From the NCBI GenBank assembly GCA_001247695.2, contig LGRX02024671.1, forward strand, positions 62,001-126,000: a DNA stretch of 64,000 bases. Reading direction: 5' to 3'. The translations under genes were made by a program, and so were the position numbers. Positions within the stretch are counted from its first letter, which is position 1. Every line of letters starts with the position of its first letter. Under the pieces are notes generated by a model. The model was not told the DNA's origin and did no database searches. It worked only from the letters and a program-made list of their open reading frames with translations. The stretch comes from Cymbomonas tetramitiformis. Taxonomy: Eukaryota; Chlorophyta; Pyramimonadophyceae; Pyramimonadales; Pyramimonadaceae. This document shows, in pieces, positions 37,064 to 46,839 of the stretch.

Positions 37064-38083
37064 ATGCCCGACACACGCCGAACCTTGTTCCCCATCGCGC
37101 ACCCTCGCCAGTTCGAATTCTACAAGAAAGCGTTGGCGAGCTTCTGGACCACGGAGGAGGTCGACCTGACGGAAGATCGAGCGCATTTTCAACGTCTGAC
37201 GAAGGACGAGCAGGCCTTCGTGCGCACAGTGCTCGGCTTTTTCGCCTCGGCGGACAGCGTCGTGGCGGAGAACCTCGCCGTTCGCTTTTTACGAGAGGAC
37301 GGCATCAGCATGGAGACGGCGTGCTTCTACGGATACCAGGTCGCGATCGAGAACATTCACTCCGAGATGTACAGCCTCTTCATAGACGCCCTCATCAAGG
37401 ACCCTAAACAGAAGCAGGAGACCTTCGACATCGCCGAGCGGAGCGAGAGCGTCGCGGAGAAAACCGCCTGGGCGGTTCGGTACGTCGACAGCGAAGAGTC
37501 TTTCTGCGCTCGTCTTCTCGCTTTCGCGTGCGTGGAGGGCATCTTCTTCTCCGCGAGTTTCTGCGCTATCTTTTGGTTGAAGAAGCGCGGACTGATGCCG
37601 GGGCTCGCCTTCAGCAACGAGCTCATCGCTCGCGACGAGGGGATGCACAGAGACTTCGCTCTGCTGCTCTTGGAGGAGCGCGCCAACGAGGGCGACGGGA
37701 GAGGTTTGCCTCGAAAGAGAGCCGAGGAGATTGTTCGGAGCGCCGTGAAGATCGAGCAACGTTTCGTCCGCGACTCTCTCTCCGTGAATCTCATCGGGAT
37801 GAACGCGGAGCTGATGCAGGCGTACGTCGAGTTTTGCGCGGACAACCTGCTCTCGCAGCTCTTCGTTATCGGTGACAAGGGCGAGCCGGCGATCGTCGGA
37901 CCGCTGTTCAAGACCGCGAACCCCTTCGATTGGATGGAGACCATCTCCCTCAACGGCAAGACGAACTTTTTCGAACGCCGCGTCAGCGAGTACCAGAAGA
38001 GCGGTGTGATGAACGGACTCAAATGTCGCGAGCACGAATCGTTCATGGAGGACCGAGTGTTCACGATAGAAGCGGATTTCTAA
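37064..38083 (+). CDS. nrdB: Ribonucleotide reductase small subunit (R2)
   Basis: 339 residues from ATG 37064; an in-frame ATG at 37013 would add 17 residues. R2 makes the tyrosyl radical that the R1 subunit uses to reduce ribonucleotides, supplying dNTPs. Diiron ligands are all visible: Asp in FASADSVVAEN, Glu/His in IENIHSEMY (with the radical Tyr), Glu in CVEGIFF, and Glu/His in RDEGMHRDF. The C-terminus FTIEADF matches the peptide that docks into R1. The length is normal for viral and eukaryotic R2. No R1 gene is in this window. Confidence 0.97.
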   Translation: MPDTRRTLFPIAHPRQFEFYKKALASFWTTEEVDLTEDRAHFQRLTKDEQAFVRTVLGFFASADSVVAENLAVRFLREDGISMETACFYGYQVAIENIHSEMYSLFIDALIKDPKQKQETFDIAERSESVAEKTAWAVRYVDSEESFCARLLAFACVEGIFFSASFCAIFWLKKRGLMPGLAFSNELIARDEGMHRDFALLLLEERANEGDGRGLPRKRAEEIVRSAVKIEQRFVRDSLSVNLIGMNAELMQAYVEFCADNLLSQLFVIGDKGEPAIVGPLFKTANPFDWMETISLNGKTNFFERRVSEYQKSGVMNGLKCREHESFMEDRVFTIEADF

Positions 38084-38265
38084 CGGCGCATGAGCGCGGA
38101 TATGGTGCGGCACGCAGATTCGATTCGGCCCATTTACGCGCGAGAGCTAGCGACGGTCCCCGTTTCGGAGTTAGGAAGCACATACGAGCCGTCGAGGGAA
38201 CGACGACTGTTCGCCTTTTCTTCCTTGTAGGCGCGTCGCGGAACAACGAATTAATAAAATTGTGG

Positions 38266-38274
38266 TATAAATAC
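38266..38274 (+). promoter_or_regulatory. TATAAATAC box for the 4-TM protein gene
   Basis: TATAAATACACTTGG lies 112 bp before ATG 38386 and decides that start, since the frame is open far upstream into the R2 gene region. Confidence 0.6.
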
Positions 38275-38385
38275 ACTTGGAGTGAAGTGTCGCACATCCT
38301 GGTTGTTCAGGGAGTCGACATAGACAGAAAGTTTCGACTCGGTTCGAATAGCCCCTCTCAAGACGACAGGCGCGGACCGCTCGAG

Positions 38386-39204
38386 ATGGAAAATAGTTAC
38401 GATCCCAAAGGAGTTCGCCTTTTCCTGGATCAACTCGGGACAGCAGTTGTCCGGGAACGCGATGCGAAAGTGACGTTCATAGGCATCGCGGTTCTATTGA
38501 ACGTCGCGTCGATAATCATTTCCGCTTCGTTGATATCACGATTCGATGAAATCAAAAGCGACTTCGAAAGCTGTCCGGAGGCATGGCTGCGGAAGCAGGG
38601 ACGTATCATTTACGATTGGAACGTTTGCACCATCGTGATCCTAACGATTTGCAGCGTTCACACGCTGCTAAAATATTCGGCATTTTACGCAAAGCTCTTC
38701 GACCCGATGGACGCGATTTACGAGTGCGATGTATCGAACGGTTCGACGTGGGAGTATTGGAAGTGTGTTTTCAAGAGAATAGGAGGCACGTTTATGAAGT
38801 GCGTCGAAAGTTTTTTGTACGTGTCTTCGCCGCTTCTTCCGACAATCACGTGGGCTTACTTCTACATCTTTCCCTTCGACACCTTGAACTCCTTACTTCA
38901 CGGGAAGATTGAAGGCACGGACGAGTACAACTACAACGAAACGTGGAGAGGGTGCGTACCGAAGCATACGGACGACGTGTACAACTTCACGATCGCTCTG
39001 GTGAGTATGACGGCGTTGTCCACGTGGCTCATGACCATGGCGGATTTTGGAAAAAATTCGGCCAACGTCTGTACCAAGCTGTGGAACCGAAGTCTTAAAA
39101 GCGAAAAAAATAACGAGGGAAACAGGGGTTCGTTCGATGCTTCGAAAGAGTTTAAGCATAGCGACGATGAAGCGGAACAACCTCTGCTGAGCAGTCCGTA
39201 CTGA
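38386..39204 (+). CDS. Four-transmembrane protein with acidic dileucine tail
   Basis: 272 residues with four likely membrane helices: FIGIAVLLNVASIIISASLI (~30-50), CTIVILTICSVHTLL (~82-97), SSPLLPTITWAYFYIF (~147-162) and a last one near 200-220 (IALVSMTALSTWLM). The cytosolic tail ends with DDEAEQPLLSSPY, which fits the [DE]xxxL[LI] endosomal sorting motif of eukaryotic membrane proteins. Two Asn-x-Ser/Thr sites lie between TM3 and TM4. It may be a virion-membrane or host-endomembrane protein. I recognise no family. Confidence 0.75.
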   Translation: MENSYDPKGVRLFLDQLGTAVVRERDAKVTFIGIAVLLNVASIIISASLISRFDEIKSDFESCPEAWLRKQGRIIYDWNVCTIVILTICSVHTLLKYSAFYAKLFDPMDAIYECDVSNGSTWEYWKCVFKRIGGTFMKCVESFLYVSSPLLPTITWAYFYIFPFDTLNSLLHGKIEGTDEYNYNETWRGCVPKHTDDVYNFTIALVSMTALSTWLMTMADFGKNSANVCTKLWNRSLKSEKNNEGNRGSFDASKEFKHSDDEAEQPLLSSPY

Positions 39205-39870
39205 TCGGTCGAGTACGCATCGACGTAGAAAATCGCGAGGCACCGACGTGCGCGTATACAGCATCGAAACGCGAGTTTCACGAACGACGAATCTGCGCTC
39301 TCGACTCTCCTTGGATAAAAAACGCCGAGAGCTTTCGGCATTTCCGAAAGACGACTTCGTGCAAACACCGGAGAGTCGCGTATTGATTTTCTTCGTCGAG
39401 TGGTCACGAACCTCCCTACCCTTCGAAACGCCATGAACGGGATATGCACGAGAGCTTGCTCGTTTGGGCGATCGGGGATTAACTCCGATGCTGTAATGGC
39501 ATTTATATTTTCCATGGCACGGTCGACTAGGCCGTTGTTTGATAAAGTTTGTATGGCCACATGGGTACATATGATTGGAATTAAGATCTTCTTGGCATCG
39601 GCAGGCACGACTTGAGCTAGCGAATAGCTTGGTGTGGGATGTTTAGGGGGTCCAAGTCGCCGTTTATCGGAGGGTAAATCGGTTCGATCGGTCTGACGTT
39701 CCCATGTGATATTCTAGCATAGGAGAGAAAAAACGTTGAAAACCAAGGCGTTCGTTAGCGAACCGAGGCTTATGGGCTCGTTGCTACATTTGCTTAAGCT
39801 GCCTTGTTCGTAGAGCGAGATGCTCGTATCGCACTCCTCGCTCACGAAATGTGCTTCGGTCTCAAAAGGT
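39205..39870. other. Intergenic region without supported gene
   Basis: Opposed short frames overlap here (39400-39615 plus; 38893-39608 minus, which mostly shadows the 4-TM gene). None has a domain, and the promoter evidence is weak. A GCCGAGAGCTTTCGGC-like hairpin lies near 39328. Confidence 0.4.
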
Positions 39871-41445
39871 TTAGCCGCAGTACAGGTTCAGGAGACTGTC
39901 GATCTTCGCGCGACACATCGGACATCGATCCAATCGACCGCGAGTCGAGCAGCCTCGGCAGAGACAGACATGACCGCACGGAACCAGAGCGACCGAAAAA
40001 GGTTGGTCGCAGCAGATGATGCAGAGACGTCTTCCCGATGGCGTGACGAGACCGTCGTCCGCCGGAGGTGCGTGCGCGAGTGCTCGCAAGCTCGAACCTT
40101 CAGCGTTGTCGGGGCTCTCCGGCGGGGGCTCGATACAGGGACCCGCGGGCGACCCGGCGACGTCGCGCGCGAACGTCGCGGTGGACGAGGAGCCGAGGGA
40201 CGGCTCGCGCGACACCGCCCGGGGCAAAGACACCGCGAGCGACTTCCGCCCATCCGGAGGAGCGTTCCTCTCGAGTTCGACCGGAGGTGCTCCGGGCTTT
40301 CCTTTCGCGGCTTTCTTTTTCGCCGATTTTTGCCTGGTTCGAGAGGAGGCCGTCTCTTGCGAAAGAAGCTCCTTCGCTGCTTGTTCGCTCTTGTCGATGG
40401 CCGTGCGTGTCGCTTCCTTGAGCAAAAGCCGTATCCTCTGCACCGTCTCCGCCGCTTTCTCACGTGGCCGCATCGAGTTCACCGTCGTTCCCTTCGAGAA
40501 TTTGGGATTCCAGTAGCGATCGGCAACCACGCCGCGCTCGACGACCGGGTGCAGCGACGGGGCGAACTTCAAAAACTCGGCTACCGCGGCCTCGTTCGCG
40601 CCGAGCACGGCCGCCGACAGCGGCGTCTGACCGTCCGCCGTCGTCGCGACGAGCCATTTTTTGTAAAGCCGAACGACCTGCCCTTGATCACCCCGAAGAG
40701 CTTCCGGCAAAGCCCTCGGAAACAACCCGAGAACCACGGGAATCAGCTTCGGCTCCCAGAAAGCCAGACCGACGTGATGCAGAAAGTTGTAACCGCGGTG
40801 GAAGTGGGCGGTGACGTTTCCGACATGCCGCATCCAAGCGAAGCCACCCTCGAGGCCGCTGTTGTCGACGATCTCGCACAGCCACGAAATGGAATCGGCG
40901 ATACCGAATACGCAGCTGAAGTAGGTGACGTTCATGCAAAACTCCTCCAGGTTAATTCCGTGCGCCGATCGCGCGAAAGGTTTATCCGCGAATCCGATGT
41001 TTCGTCCTCCGTACACGACGCCGCTCCCGTGAAGAAACGTCACGGTGCACAGAACGGCGTTCTCACCGGCGCCGTCGCTCGGTATTCTGATTTCGTAGGA
41101 GTTGGTCATCAGTGCGCGCAATCGCTTTTCCGTGGAGCGCTTTTGTCTCATAACTGACACCAGTTGCGAAGTTTCCTCGTCGGAAAGATTGTCGAGCAGT
41201 TTCCTCGTGACGAGACCTTGCTCCCGCAAGTACATGTCATACCATCCGAAAGTGGACGATTCGACGAAAACGAACTCGCCACATTTTCGTTTCCGTTCGC
41301 TGATGTAAAACACGGTTCCGGGGTTCAATTGCATGACGCACATGAGCCCCGTATCGATCCGCCTCGCGAATTGTTCCGAGGTTTGTTGAGCCACGGGGAG
41401 CATGAGTAGTCGCACGATTCCGCGAGGCGTCACCGAGAAGGCCAC
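39871..41445 (-). CDS. Ankyrin-like protein with C-terminal RING (paralogue 2)
   Basis: 524 residues. The order is the same as in the 20715 protein: an N-terminal domain, weak ankyrin-like helices (TADGQTPLSAAVLGANEAAV), a disordered Ser/Pro/Lys region and a C-terminal RING (CIICC, CGHVCLC, CPMCR). The two align over the N-terminal domain too (CTVTFLHGSGVVYGG versus LTILKGSVDVYYSG; RGVVADRYWNPK versus NGDIAPRYVTGR). It probably acts as an E3 ubiquitin ligase whose N-terminal part chooses targets. A TTTAAATA-like box lies about 40 bp upstream on this strand. Confidence 0.8.
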   Translation of the reverse strand: MAFSVTPRGIVRLLMLPVAQQTSEQFARRIDTGLMCVMQLNPGTVFYISERKRKCGEFVFVESSTFGWYDMYLREQGLVTRKLLDNLSDEETSQLVSVMRQKRSTEKRLRALMTNSYEIRIPSDGAGENAVLCTVTFLHGSGVVYGGRNIGFADKPFARSAHGINLEEFCMNVTYFSCVFGIADSISWLCEIVDNSGLEGGFAWMRHVGNVTAHFHRGYNFLHHVGLAFWEPKLIPVVLGLFPRALPEALRGDQGQVVRLYKKWLVATTADGQTPLSAAVLGANEAAVAEFLKFAPSLHPVVERGVVADRYWNPKFSKGTTVNSMRPREKAAETVQRIRLLLKEATRTAIDKSEQAAKELLSQETASSRTRQKSAKKKAAKGKPGAPPVELERNAPPDGRKSLAVSLPRAVSREPSLGSSSTATFARDVAGSPAGPCIEPPPESPDNAEGSSLRALAHAPPADDGLVTPSGRRLCIICCDQPFSVALVPCGHVCLCRGCSTRGRLDRCPMCRAKIDSLLNLYCG

Positions 41446-41687
41446 GCTCGATTATGAGATGGAAGGCGCGTGGTGACCGGCTTAAATACAAAGGTCGGCT
41501 TCACGTAACGGCGGCCGATCTTCGTGCCCGGGCGCCGCGTTCGTTTCCCTCTACATCGATCGTGCAGTTCACGCGTTCGCGTTCCTATCGAAAAGCGTCG
41601 CGAACTCGGTTCGACGACGAACAAAACTCTCATCGCGCGCACGGTATCCTTACGGCGCTAGGTATATAAAAAACGAGTTCCTTGAGG

Positions 41688-42236
41688 TTACATCCGGCGT
41701 AGAACGAATTCCGCTAACAAGCAGCTAATCTCCGACACGCTGATCAGCATATATCGGCGTCTGGCCCATAGGAAAAAGCGTTCCTGCCCGCTACCGGTGC
41801 GTCCCTCGCCGGCTTCCGCCTCGGGCCGCTCGTACAGCATCACCATGTCGTTCGGTCTGGGTAACTCGATAGCGCTTCGCTTTCGCTTGCCAACGCAGAG
41901 CAGCTCTCCGTCCTCTCGAGTTTGCAGAGTCTCGAAGCGTATGTCGGGAGCGACGAATCCTGGCTGAGCGTCGCGATCGACATGCTCCGGTGAGATGCGC
42001 CAGTAGACGAGGTCGGTTTTTGAGACCGACGCTCTTCGCTTTTGGGGACCCGGATCTCGGAGATCGTCCGATTGGGTTGTTTGTCGAGTGCGAAGAGCGT
42101 CGCGGTGCTCTCGCAGCGCCTGAGCTCTGTCGTGCAAACCCCGAGCGGCGCGAAGGCGCCTGACGCGCCACGCCTTCACCTGTCGCAAAGAGCGACTCAA
42201 AGCGCCGTGGTCGGGGAAGGTCAACATGCTCTCCAA
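41688..42236 (-). CDS. Unknown basic protein (182 aa)
   Basis: The start is ATG 42236 or 42227, about 35 bp after a TATAAATAC box on this strand. The N-terminal half is Arg-rich and helical; the C-terminal half looks like a small alpha/beta domain ending in a hydrophobic helix (YMLISVSEISCLLAEFVL). No family is recognised. It lies just downstream of DNA polymerase on the same strand. Confidence 0.6.
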   Translation of the reverse strand: MESMLTFPDHGALSRSLRQVKAWRVRRLRAARGLHDRAQALREHRDALRTRQTTQSDDLRDPGPQKRRASVSKTDLVYWRISPEHVDRDAQPGFVAPDIRFETLQTREDGELLCVGKRKRSAIELPRPNDMVMLYERPEAEAGEGRTGSGQERFFLWARRRYMLISVSEISCLLAEFVLRRM

Positions 42237-42265
42237 GATTCGCGCATCCGTATCCTCGTGCGTGC

Positions 42266-42274
42266 GTATTTATA
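42266..42274 (-). promoter_or_regulatory. TATAAATAC box for the gene at 41688
   Basis: TATAAATACGCACG on the minus strand, in the 109-bp gap between the polymerase stop and the start at 42236. Confidence 0.6.
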
Positions 42275-42345
42275 CCGTTCGCAACAAGCGTCTCGGAAGC
42301 CGGACAAGTGAAATCCCCGCACGCGCCCCAGCGACGCCCCGCGTT

Positions 42346-45093
42346 TTACCAGTCCAAACAAGCGGCGTGCCACAGCTCGCACGCGCGCTGGTCGCACGTC
42401 CGCACGCGCTCGAGCACCAGCTCTCTCTGGCCGGACTTCGGATCCACCGGATTCGCCACCTCCTCGCGCTTGCACGCCTCGCACGTCGGGTCCACGCCGC
42501 CGCCCTCGTGCGTAAGCATAACGGACCGACCGTTCGGCGTGGCTTCCGGAAAGCTACGGTGAAAATGGTTGTGCAGCATACGCTCCACCATCCATCGGTA
42601 ATCCCCCCACTCGACGTCGGGAAAGAGAGCGGTCCGAAAGTTGCGATCCTTCATACGCCGGTCCACCGCGAGCCACATCGCGGAGGCTGGATGGACCCTT
42701 CGAGGCGTTGTGCTGCGCGCCACGGGTTCGAGTTCCTCGCTATCGCCGGTGGCTGTCGATATGAGCTCTGCTTCGGTGAGGAACCAGAACCCGCGCACGT
42801 CCGGTCTGCCGTCGAACCACGCCACGAACTGGAGCACCGCGCGCAAGATGTCGTTTTCGCTTACACCTTCCGAAGCAGCCGGTCGACGCACGAGAGCGTC
42901 GCGAACGCAGAACTCCACAAACGCTCGGTCGCACCTCTCGTCGAATCTTGGCACGCGACTGAAGCCGCAGAATTTGAGGTCGCGCGTCTCCGCGAGCCGG
43001 GCGACGTAGCGTTTCTTCGCTAGGATCACCATACCCTCGAAGCGCTCGGACGCGCGAAGCTCCACAAAATGTCCCCTCCCTCCGTTCGAGCGTTCGAGGG
43101 TGGCGCGAGCCTCCGCCTCGGCGACGACGCCGGTCACGCGCCGACCGATCTCCTCGACGTCCGCCTCGACCCCCGTCAGACTCGAGTCGTCCACGAAGAG
43201 CGAGTCCGTGTCTCCGTACAACACCCTGTGACCGCGGCTCTGCAGCGCCAGCACCGCCCGCAGGAGGTGGCTTCGACCGGTCTGCACAACCGCCCGATAA
43301 CACGCGGCGTCGTAGAGTTCGTTGCGCCGGGACGGACCGCCGAAGTATCCGAAGACTCCGGAGACGCTGTTGGCGAGAACTTTGCACGCCATCTCGCCTT
43401 GGGCGTCCCCCTCCACACGCACGCGCGCGCGGCAGTCCAAGAAGCGCTCGAGAAGCTCGGATGCCACGGAGGCCGTCGACGGGCAGACGTAGCAGGTGTC
43501 TTCGTCCCCGTCGTCGTTCTGCCATATCCGCATCCTTCTTCCGCCCAGCAACACCTCTCCGAGCACACGAGAGGCGCCCCAACGAAAGGTGTCTCGCCGG
43601 CAGCAGTCGCACGCAGCCGAGTTCGACGCGTCGCCGATGTGTAGCGGACTCAGAGGTACCCACCCTTCGGCGGACCGATCGGTCGTGCTCACCAGACCGG
43701 CGTCCAGGTTGAACGAACGGATGCAACTGGGGTAGAAGGATCGAAAGTCGAACGCCGTCACTCCCGCACGGTGAATTCCGATCTGCGGCGGTAGGTTATA
43801 CCCGCCCGGAAGGCGACCCTCCTGCACGAGCGAGGACGCCTCCATCACGAAGCGAGGAGGGTTCATCATCTCCGCCGTCTGGTGGTAGGCGTGCCGCACG
43901 TACCGCAGAGCGCCCTCCATGCCGTGTTCGCCGACCGTCAGGCCGCAGCTCTCGAAAGGGTACCGACAAGTGATCGCGTGCACGAAGAGCTCAAGCTCGA
44001 TCACCCGCCGCTCGCGGAGCACTCGCAGCAGCAAGTTGGTCTCGGTGCGAAAGCGGTCCTCCGCCGACAAGGCGTCGTCGGCGCTTCGTCGGAACACCCT
44101 CATGCTCTTGGCGTAGGCTCGGACGTCGCTTCGTGCCAGCGCTCCCAGGCTCGGTCGAACCGAAGTGACGAGCCCTCGAGGGCCTTCGAAAGGCTGCTCG
44201 GTCTCGATTCCGTGGAACCGAGCTCGCGCTCGAACGCGGCCCAGGTCCGCCCGCGGATCGGGGCCCGTCAGGAGATCGATGCGCGTGGAGCGAAGCATTC
44301 GGAGGGCCTCTCGGAGAAGAGCGACCTCGTCCGTGCAATCGTCGATCTCTCGATGAAGCCCCGTTCGCGCGGTTCCGTCCCGTTCGAACGTTTCGACCGG
44401 GGCTATCGTGATCCCCCGAATCTCGGCGGACCGATCGAGGCATCGAACGCGCATCACGAACACCTTCAAAAAGCCAGAGAGCTCTCTGGGAAGACACGGA
44501 CCGGCGGGCGAGAAGAACCGACCCTCCCCGTCCGCGAGCGCGTACGCGGTGTCGAGGCCATCGTCCGAGGTGAGCGAGGAGACGGTCGCGAGCACGTCCC
44601 ACCAACCGAAAGGGCTCAAATCCCTTCGGCGCATGAAGGTGAGCGCGGCGGTTTCGTCGCTGCGATCCCAACGCAGTACGCGAAGCCGCTTCTCTCGGAA
44701 AAGCTCGTCGCAAAGGCTGCGAAGATCCTCCTGGAAATCGACCCTCAGCTCGCATCCGTGCAAAGCGGTCGTGCCGCCAACGTCCGTCACGCGCATGTCC
44801 GAAATCCACCGGACGTGCACCTCACGACCGGAGTACCTCTCTTCGAGCCAGGAGCGGTTCGCTTCGAGGTTGGTAGCGGAGGATTCTCGAAACACGCAGA
44901 TGGCCCGGTAGCAGTTAAGACCCACGAGTGGAAGATGAAAACGTACGCGGACGCCGTCGCTCGCTCTTACGGCCCACACCAAGAGCTGTTGACCATCGTC
45001 TCGCTCGGAGGTGGATCGCTTCTCCCCGACGCGCGACGAAGCGCCGGTGCTGCTGTGTCGCGTCACCTCGAACAAAAATGGCAGCACCCGCAT
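42346..45093 (-). CDS. polB: Family B DNA polymerase with degenerate exonuclease site
   Basis: 915 residues from ATG 45093 (MRVLPFLFEV); the frame is open upstream to 45252, but that part crosses the promoter. Polymerase motif A is DFRSFYPSCI (~residue 447), motif B KVLANSVSGVFG (~573, with Ser where Tyr is usual), and motif C YGDTDSLFV (~626). KKRYVARL follows. The exonuclease region is present but its residues are not: Exo I reads FVMRVRC where FDIEC is expected (~209), Exo II reads TGPDPRADL where TGYNxxNFDL is expected (~276), and the Exo III Asp is missing (~348). The C-terminus has a Cys cluster (CEAC ... CDQRACELWHAAC). It replicates viral DNA, or is a second, error-prone polymerase. 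Confidence 0.93.
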   Translation of the reverse strand: MRVLPFLFEVTRHSSTGASSRVGEKRSTSERDDGQQLLVWAVRASDGVRVRFHLPLVGLNCYRAICVFRESSATNLEANRSWLEERYSGREVHVRWISDMRVTDVGGTTALHGCELRVDFQEDLRSLCDELFREKRLRVLRWDRSDETAALTFMRRRDLSPFGWWDVLATVSSLTSDDGLDTAYALADGEGRFFSPAGPCLPRELSGFLKVFVMRVRCLDRSAEIRGITIAPVETFERDGTARTGLHREIDDCTDEVALLREALRMLRSTRIDLLTGPDPRADLGRVRARARFHGIETEQPFEGPRGLVTSVRPSLGALARSDVRAYAKSMRVFRRSADDALSAEDRFRTETNLLLRVLRERRVIELELFVHAITCRYPFESCGLTVGEHGMEGALRYVRHAYHQTAEMMNPPRFVMEASSLVQEGRLPGGYNLPPQIGIHRAGVTAFDFRSFYPSCIRSFNLDAGLVSTTDRSAEGWVPLSPLHIGDASNSAACDCCRRDTFRWGASRVLGEVLLGGRRMRIWQNDDGDEDTCYVCPSTASVASELLERFLDCRARVRVEGDAQGEMACKVLANSVSGVFGYFGGPSRRNELYDAACYRAVVQTGRSHLLRAVLALQSRGHRVLYGDTDSLFVDDSSLTGVEADVEEIGRRVTGVVAEAEARATLERSNGGRGHFVELRASERFEGMVILAKKRYVARLAETRDLKFCGFSRVPRFDERCDRAFVEFCVRDALVRRPAASEGVSENDILRAVLQFVAWFDGRPDVRGFWFLTEAELISTATGDSEELEPVARSTTPRRVHPASAMWLAVDRRMKDRNFRTALFPDVEWGDYRWMVERMLHNHFHRSFPEATPNGRSVMLTHEGGGVDPTCEACKREEVANPVDPKSGQRELVLERVRTCDQRACELWHAACLDW

Positions 45094-45221
45094 ACCGGAA
45101 AGCGCAAGGTTCGTTCGACCGATGGAAGGCGCGGCGACCCTCTCCCTTTCGTTCTCGGCGTTTCGATCGTCGCCGACGGGGCGACCGAGGATGGAGGAAA
45201 GTTTTGGTCGAGTTTCGATTG

Positions 45222-45230
45222 TATATATAA
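45222..45230. promoter_or_regulatory. TATATATAA box between polymerase and the gene at 45264
   Basis: Lies 34 bp before ATG 45264 (plus) and 129 bp before the polymerase start (minus). It is nearly palindromic and may serve both divergent genes. Confidence 0.5.
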
Positions 45231-45263
45231 GCGACGTTGCGGGAAGAGGCAACGCCGCGCAAC

Positions 45264-46088
45264 ATGAATTCGCGCGACGCGGCCTGTTCGTTCTTCGCCG
45301 CGCTCACCTCGGACGAGATTGACCGGTGCGCGGTCGCCCGAATCGCCGAAGCGTGCGCGAGTCGCAACGAGTCGAGGTTGCGGACGGCGAGCGCGGATCT
45401 CGTGCTCCTGGCCAGGTCGCTTCCTTTCGTGGAGAGCTCTTACCGATTCGAGTCGAATCCCATGGCGTGCATCCTCGCTTACGTGGGACAACACTTTCGC
45501 CTTCTGCCGGTGGATAGGGCCAGCGCGTCGGTCCTCTTCGTCGACGACGTCGAGACCCTCGACCGCTGTGAAAACAGGGTGCCGTGGAGAGCCATGCCCG
45601 TGCGCGCTTACGAGAAGAAACGAATGCTGAATCGGCTGCTCTTGGGTTACTCCGTCATCACGAGCGCTTTGATGGAGACGTGCAAAAGCGGACGGCCGGA
45701 GGGAGAGGGTGACGCGCTCTCCGCTCGGTGCATCTCGATTCTTCTCTCCACCGTGATGAGAGACGTGCACGAGGGCCCCTTCGTTCGATACTTCGCGACG
45801 GCTTCCCTCCACAAACGCTCGGACTTCGAGCCGATCAAACTTTGTCACGGACGGGCGCACCGAAAGAGGGGCACCGTCGTGCTGGTGTACGATCCAGACG
45901 CGAGCTCGGATCTCCTGTGCGACACGTATCGGTTCTTGCGAGCCAAAGGCGAACTGTTCTGCAAGTTTGTCGAAAGTATGGAAACGCGGGCGCGACGATG
46001 CTCGTGTGCTAGCAGCTCGAAGGAAGAGGAGACGGCACGACCGGTGAAGCGCCCATCGGTCGATCATCTCAGACGAAGGAAAAGATGA
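45264..46088 (+). CDS. Unknown protein (274 aa)
   Basis: ATG 45264 follows the TATA box. The protein is helical, Arg-rich and soluble, with conserved-looking stretches (FFAALTSDEIDRCAVARI; MACILAYVGQHFRLLPV) and a Cys-rich, basic tail (RCSCASSSKEEE...RRRKR) that could be a nuclear signal. No domain is recognised. It is divergent from DNA polymerase, so possibly expressed with it. Confidence 0.7.
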   Translation: MNSRDAACSFFAALTSDEIDRCAVARIAEACASRNESRLRTASADLVLLARSLPFVESSYRFESNPMACILAYVGQHFRLLPVDRASASVLFVDDVETLDRCENRVPWRAMPVRAYEKKRMLNRLLLGYSVITSALMETCKSGRPEGEGDALSARCISILLSTVMRDVHEGPFVRYFATASLHKRSDFEPIKLCHGRAHRKRGTVVLVYDPDASSDLLCDTYRFLRAKGELFCKFVESMETRARRCSCASSSKEEETARPVKRPSVDHLRRRKR

Positions 46089-46839
46089 TCCCGCAGTACC
46101 TGAACACCTTACCGATCCCGGACAAGAAGAAATATCGCGTAGCTTATCATCCTCCTCGGTCGTATAAGGGAACGAGTGCCGGTTCTTTCGGTTGCTACGA
46201 TGAAAATTAGATAAAAGAAGCTCGACGCGAGTTTTCAGAGACCCGTTTACGGATGTATGCATATACATGTATGCATATCTGCGCAGGCTGCAAATTTTAA
46301 GTCGTAAGCACGAACGGGATACGCTTACGCAAACACTATGTCGATCTCCCCGCCAACGCGAGAACCGCCACTCGGCTCTCACACTTTGGTAATACGAGAT
46401 CGGTACGAAGTCGCGACACCACCGCTTATCACGAAATTACGCGTGGGATACACACAACCGGCACAAAAGCATACGCGAGGGGATGAATAAGTACGTTCCG
46501 AGGCGCAACCGGTGCATGCGTGCTTCGTCGCTGGCCGAGTCTCGAAAGATCAAAGGTCCGGCTTTCGGCGTCGAACGCTCAGGTTTTAGCGATCTTCGTC
46601 GAAGGGACTTCCTTCGGACGCAGCTCGCATGCTCGGAAGCCGCTTCCGTGCGTCGACGGACGATCCTTATCTTACCCAAACCACGTGCACCACGCAAGGT
46701 TTGTCACAGCCACGAAGTCGTGGATAAACAGGTTCCGCGAAATGATGGATGATCGCAATACACAATTTACGAATAGGACGGCTGTAATAGCACAGAGTTA
46801 CCGACTGTTAACAAATCTACGCTCGCAAAAGGCGTCTAT
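46089..46839. other. Intergenic region without supported gene
   Basis: A TATGCATATACATGTATGCATA inverted-repeat stretch lies at about 46255-46276. Opposed frames at 46437-46697 (minus) and 46483-46752 (plus) overlap and have no features. No RNA gene was recognised. Confidence 0.4.

Noticed and set aside
37289..38113. A 274-codon minus-strand frame opposite ribonucleotide reductase
   Set aside because: Shadow of a well-defined enzyme gene; no features of its own.
43882..45267. A 461-codon plus-strand open frame opposite DNA polymerase
   Set aside because: It mirrors the polymerase codons and has no domain. Long antisense frames are expected in GC-rich genes. The polymerase motifs decide the strand.
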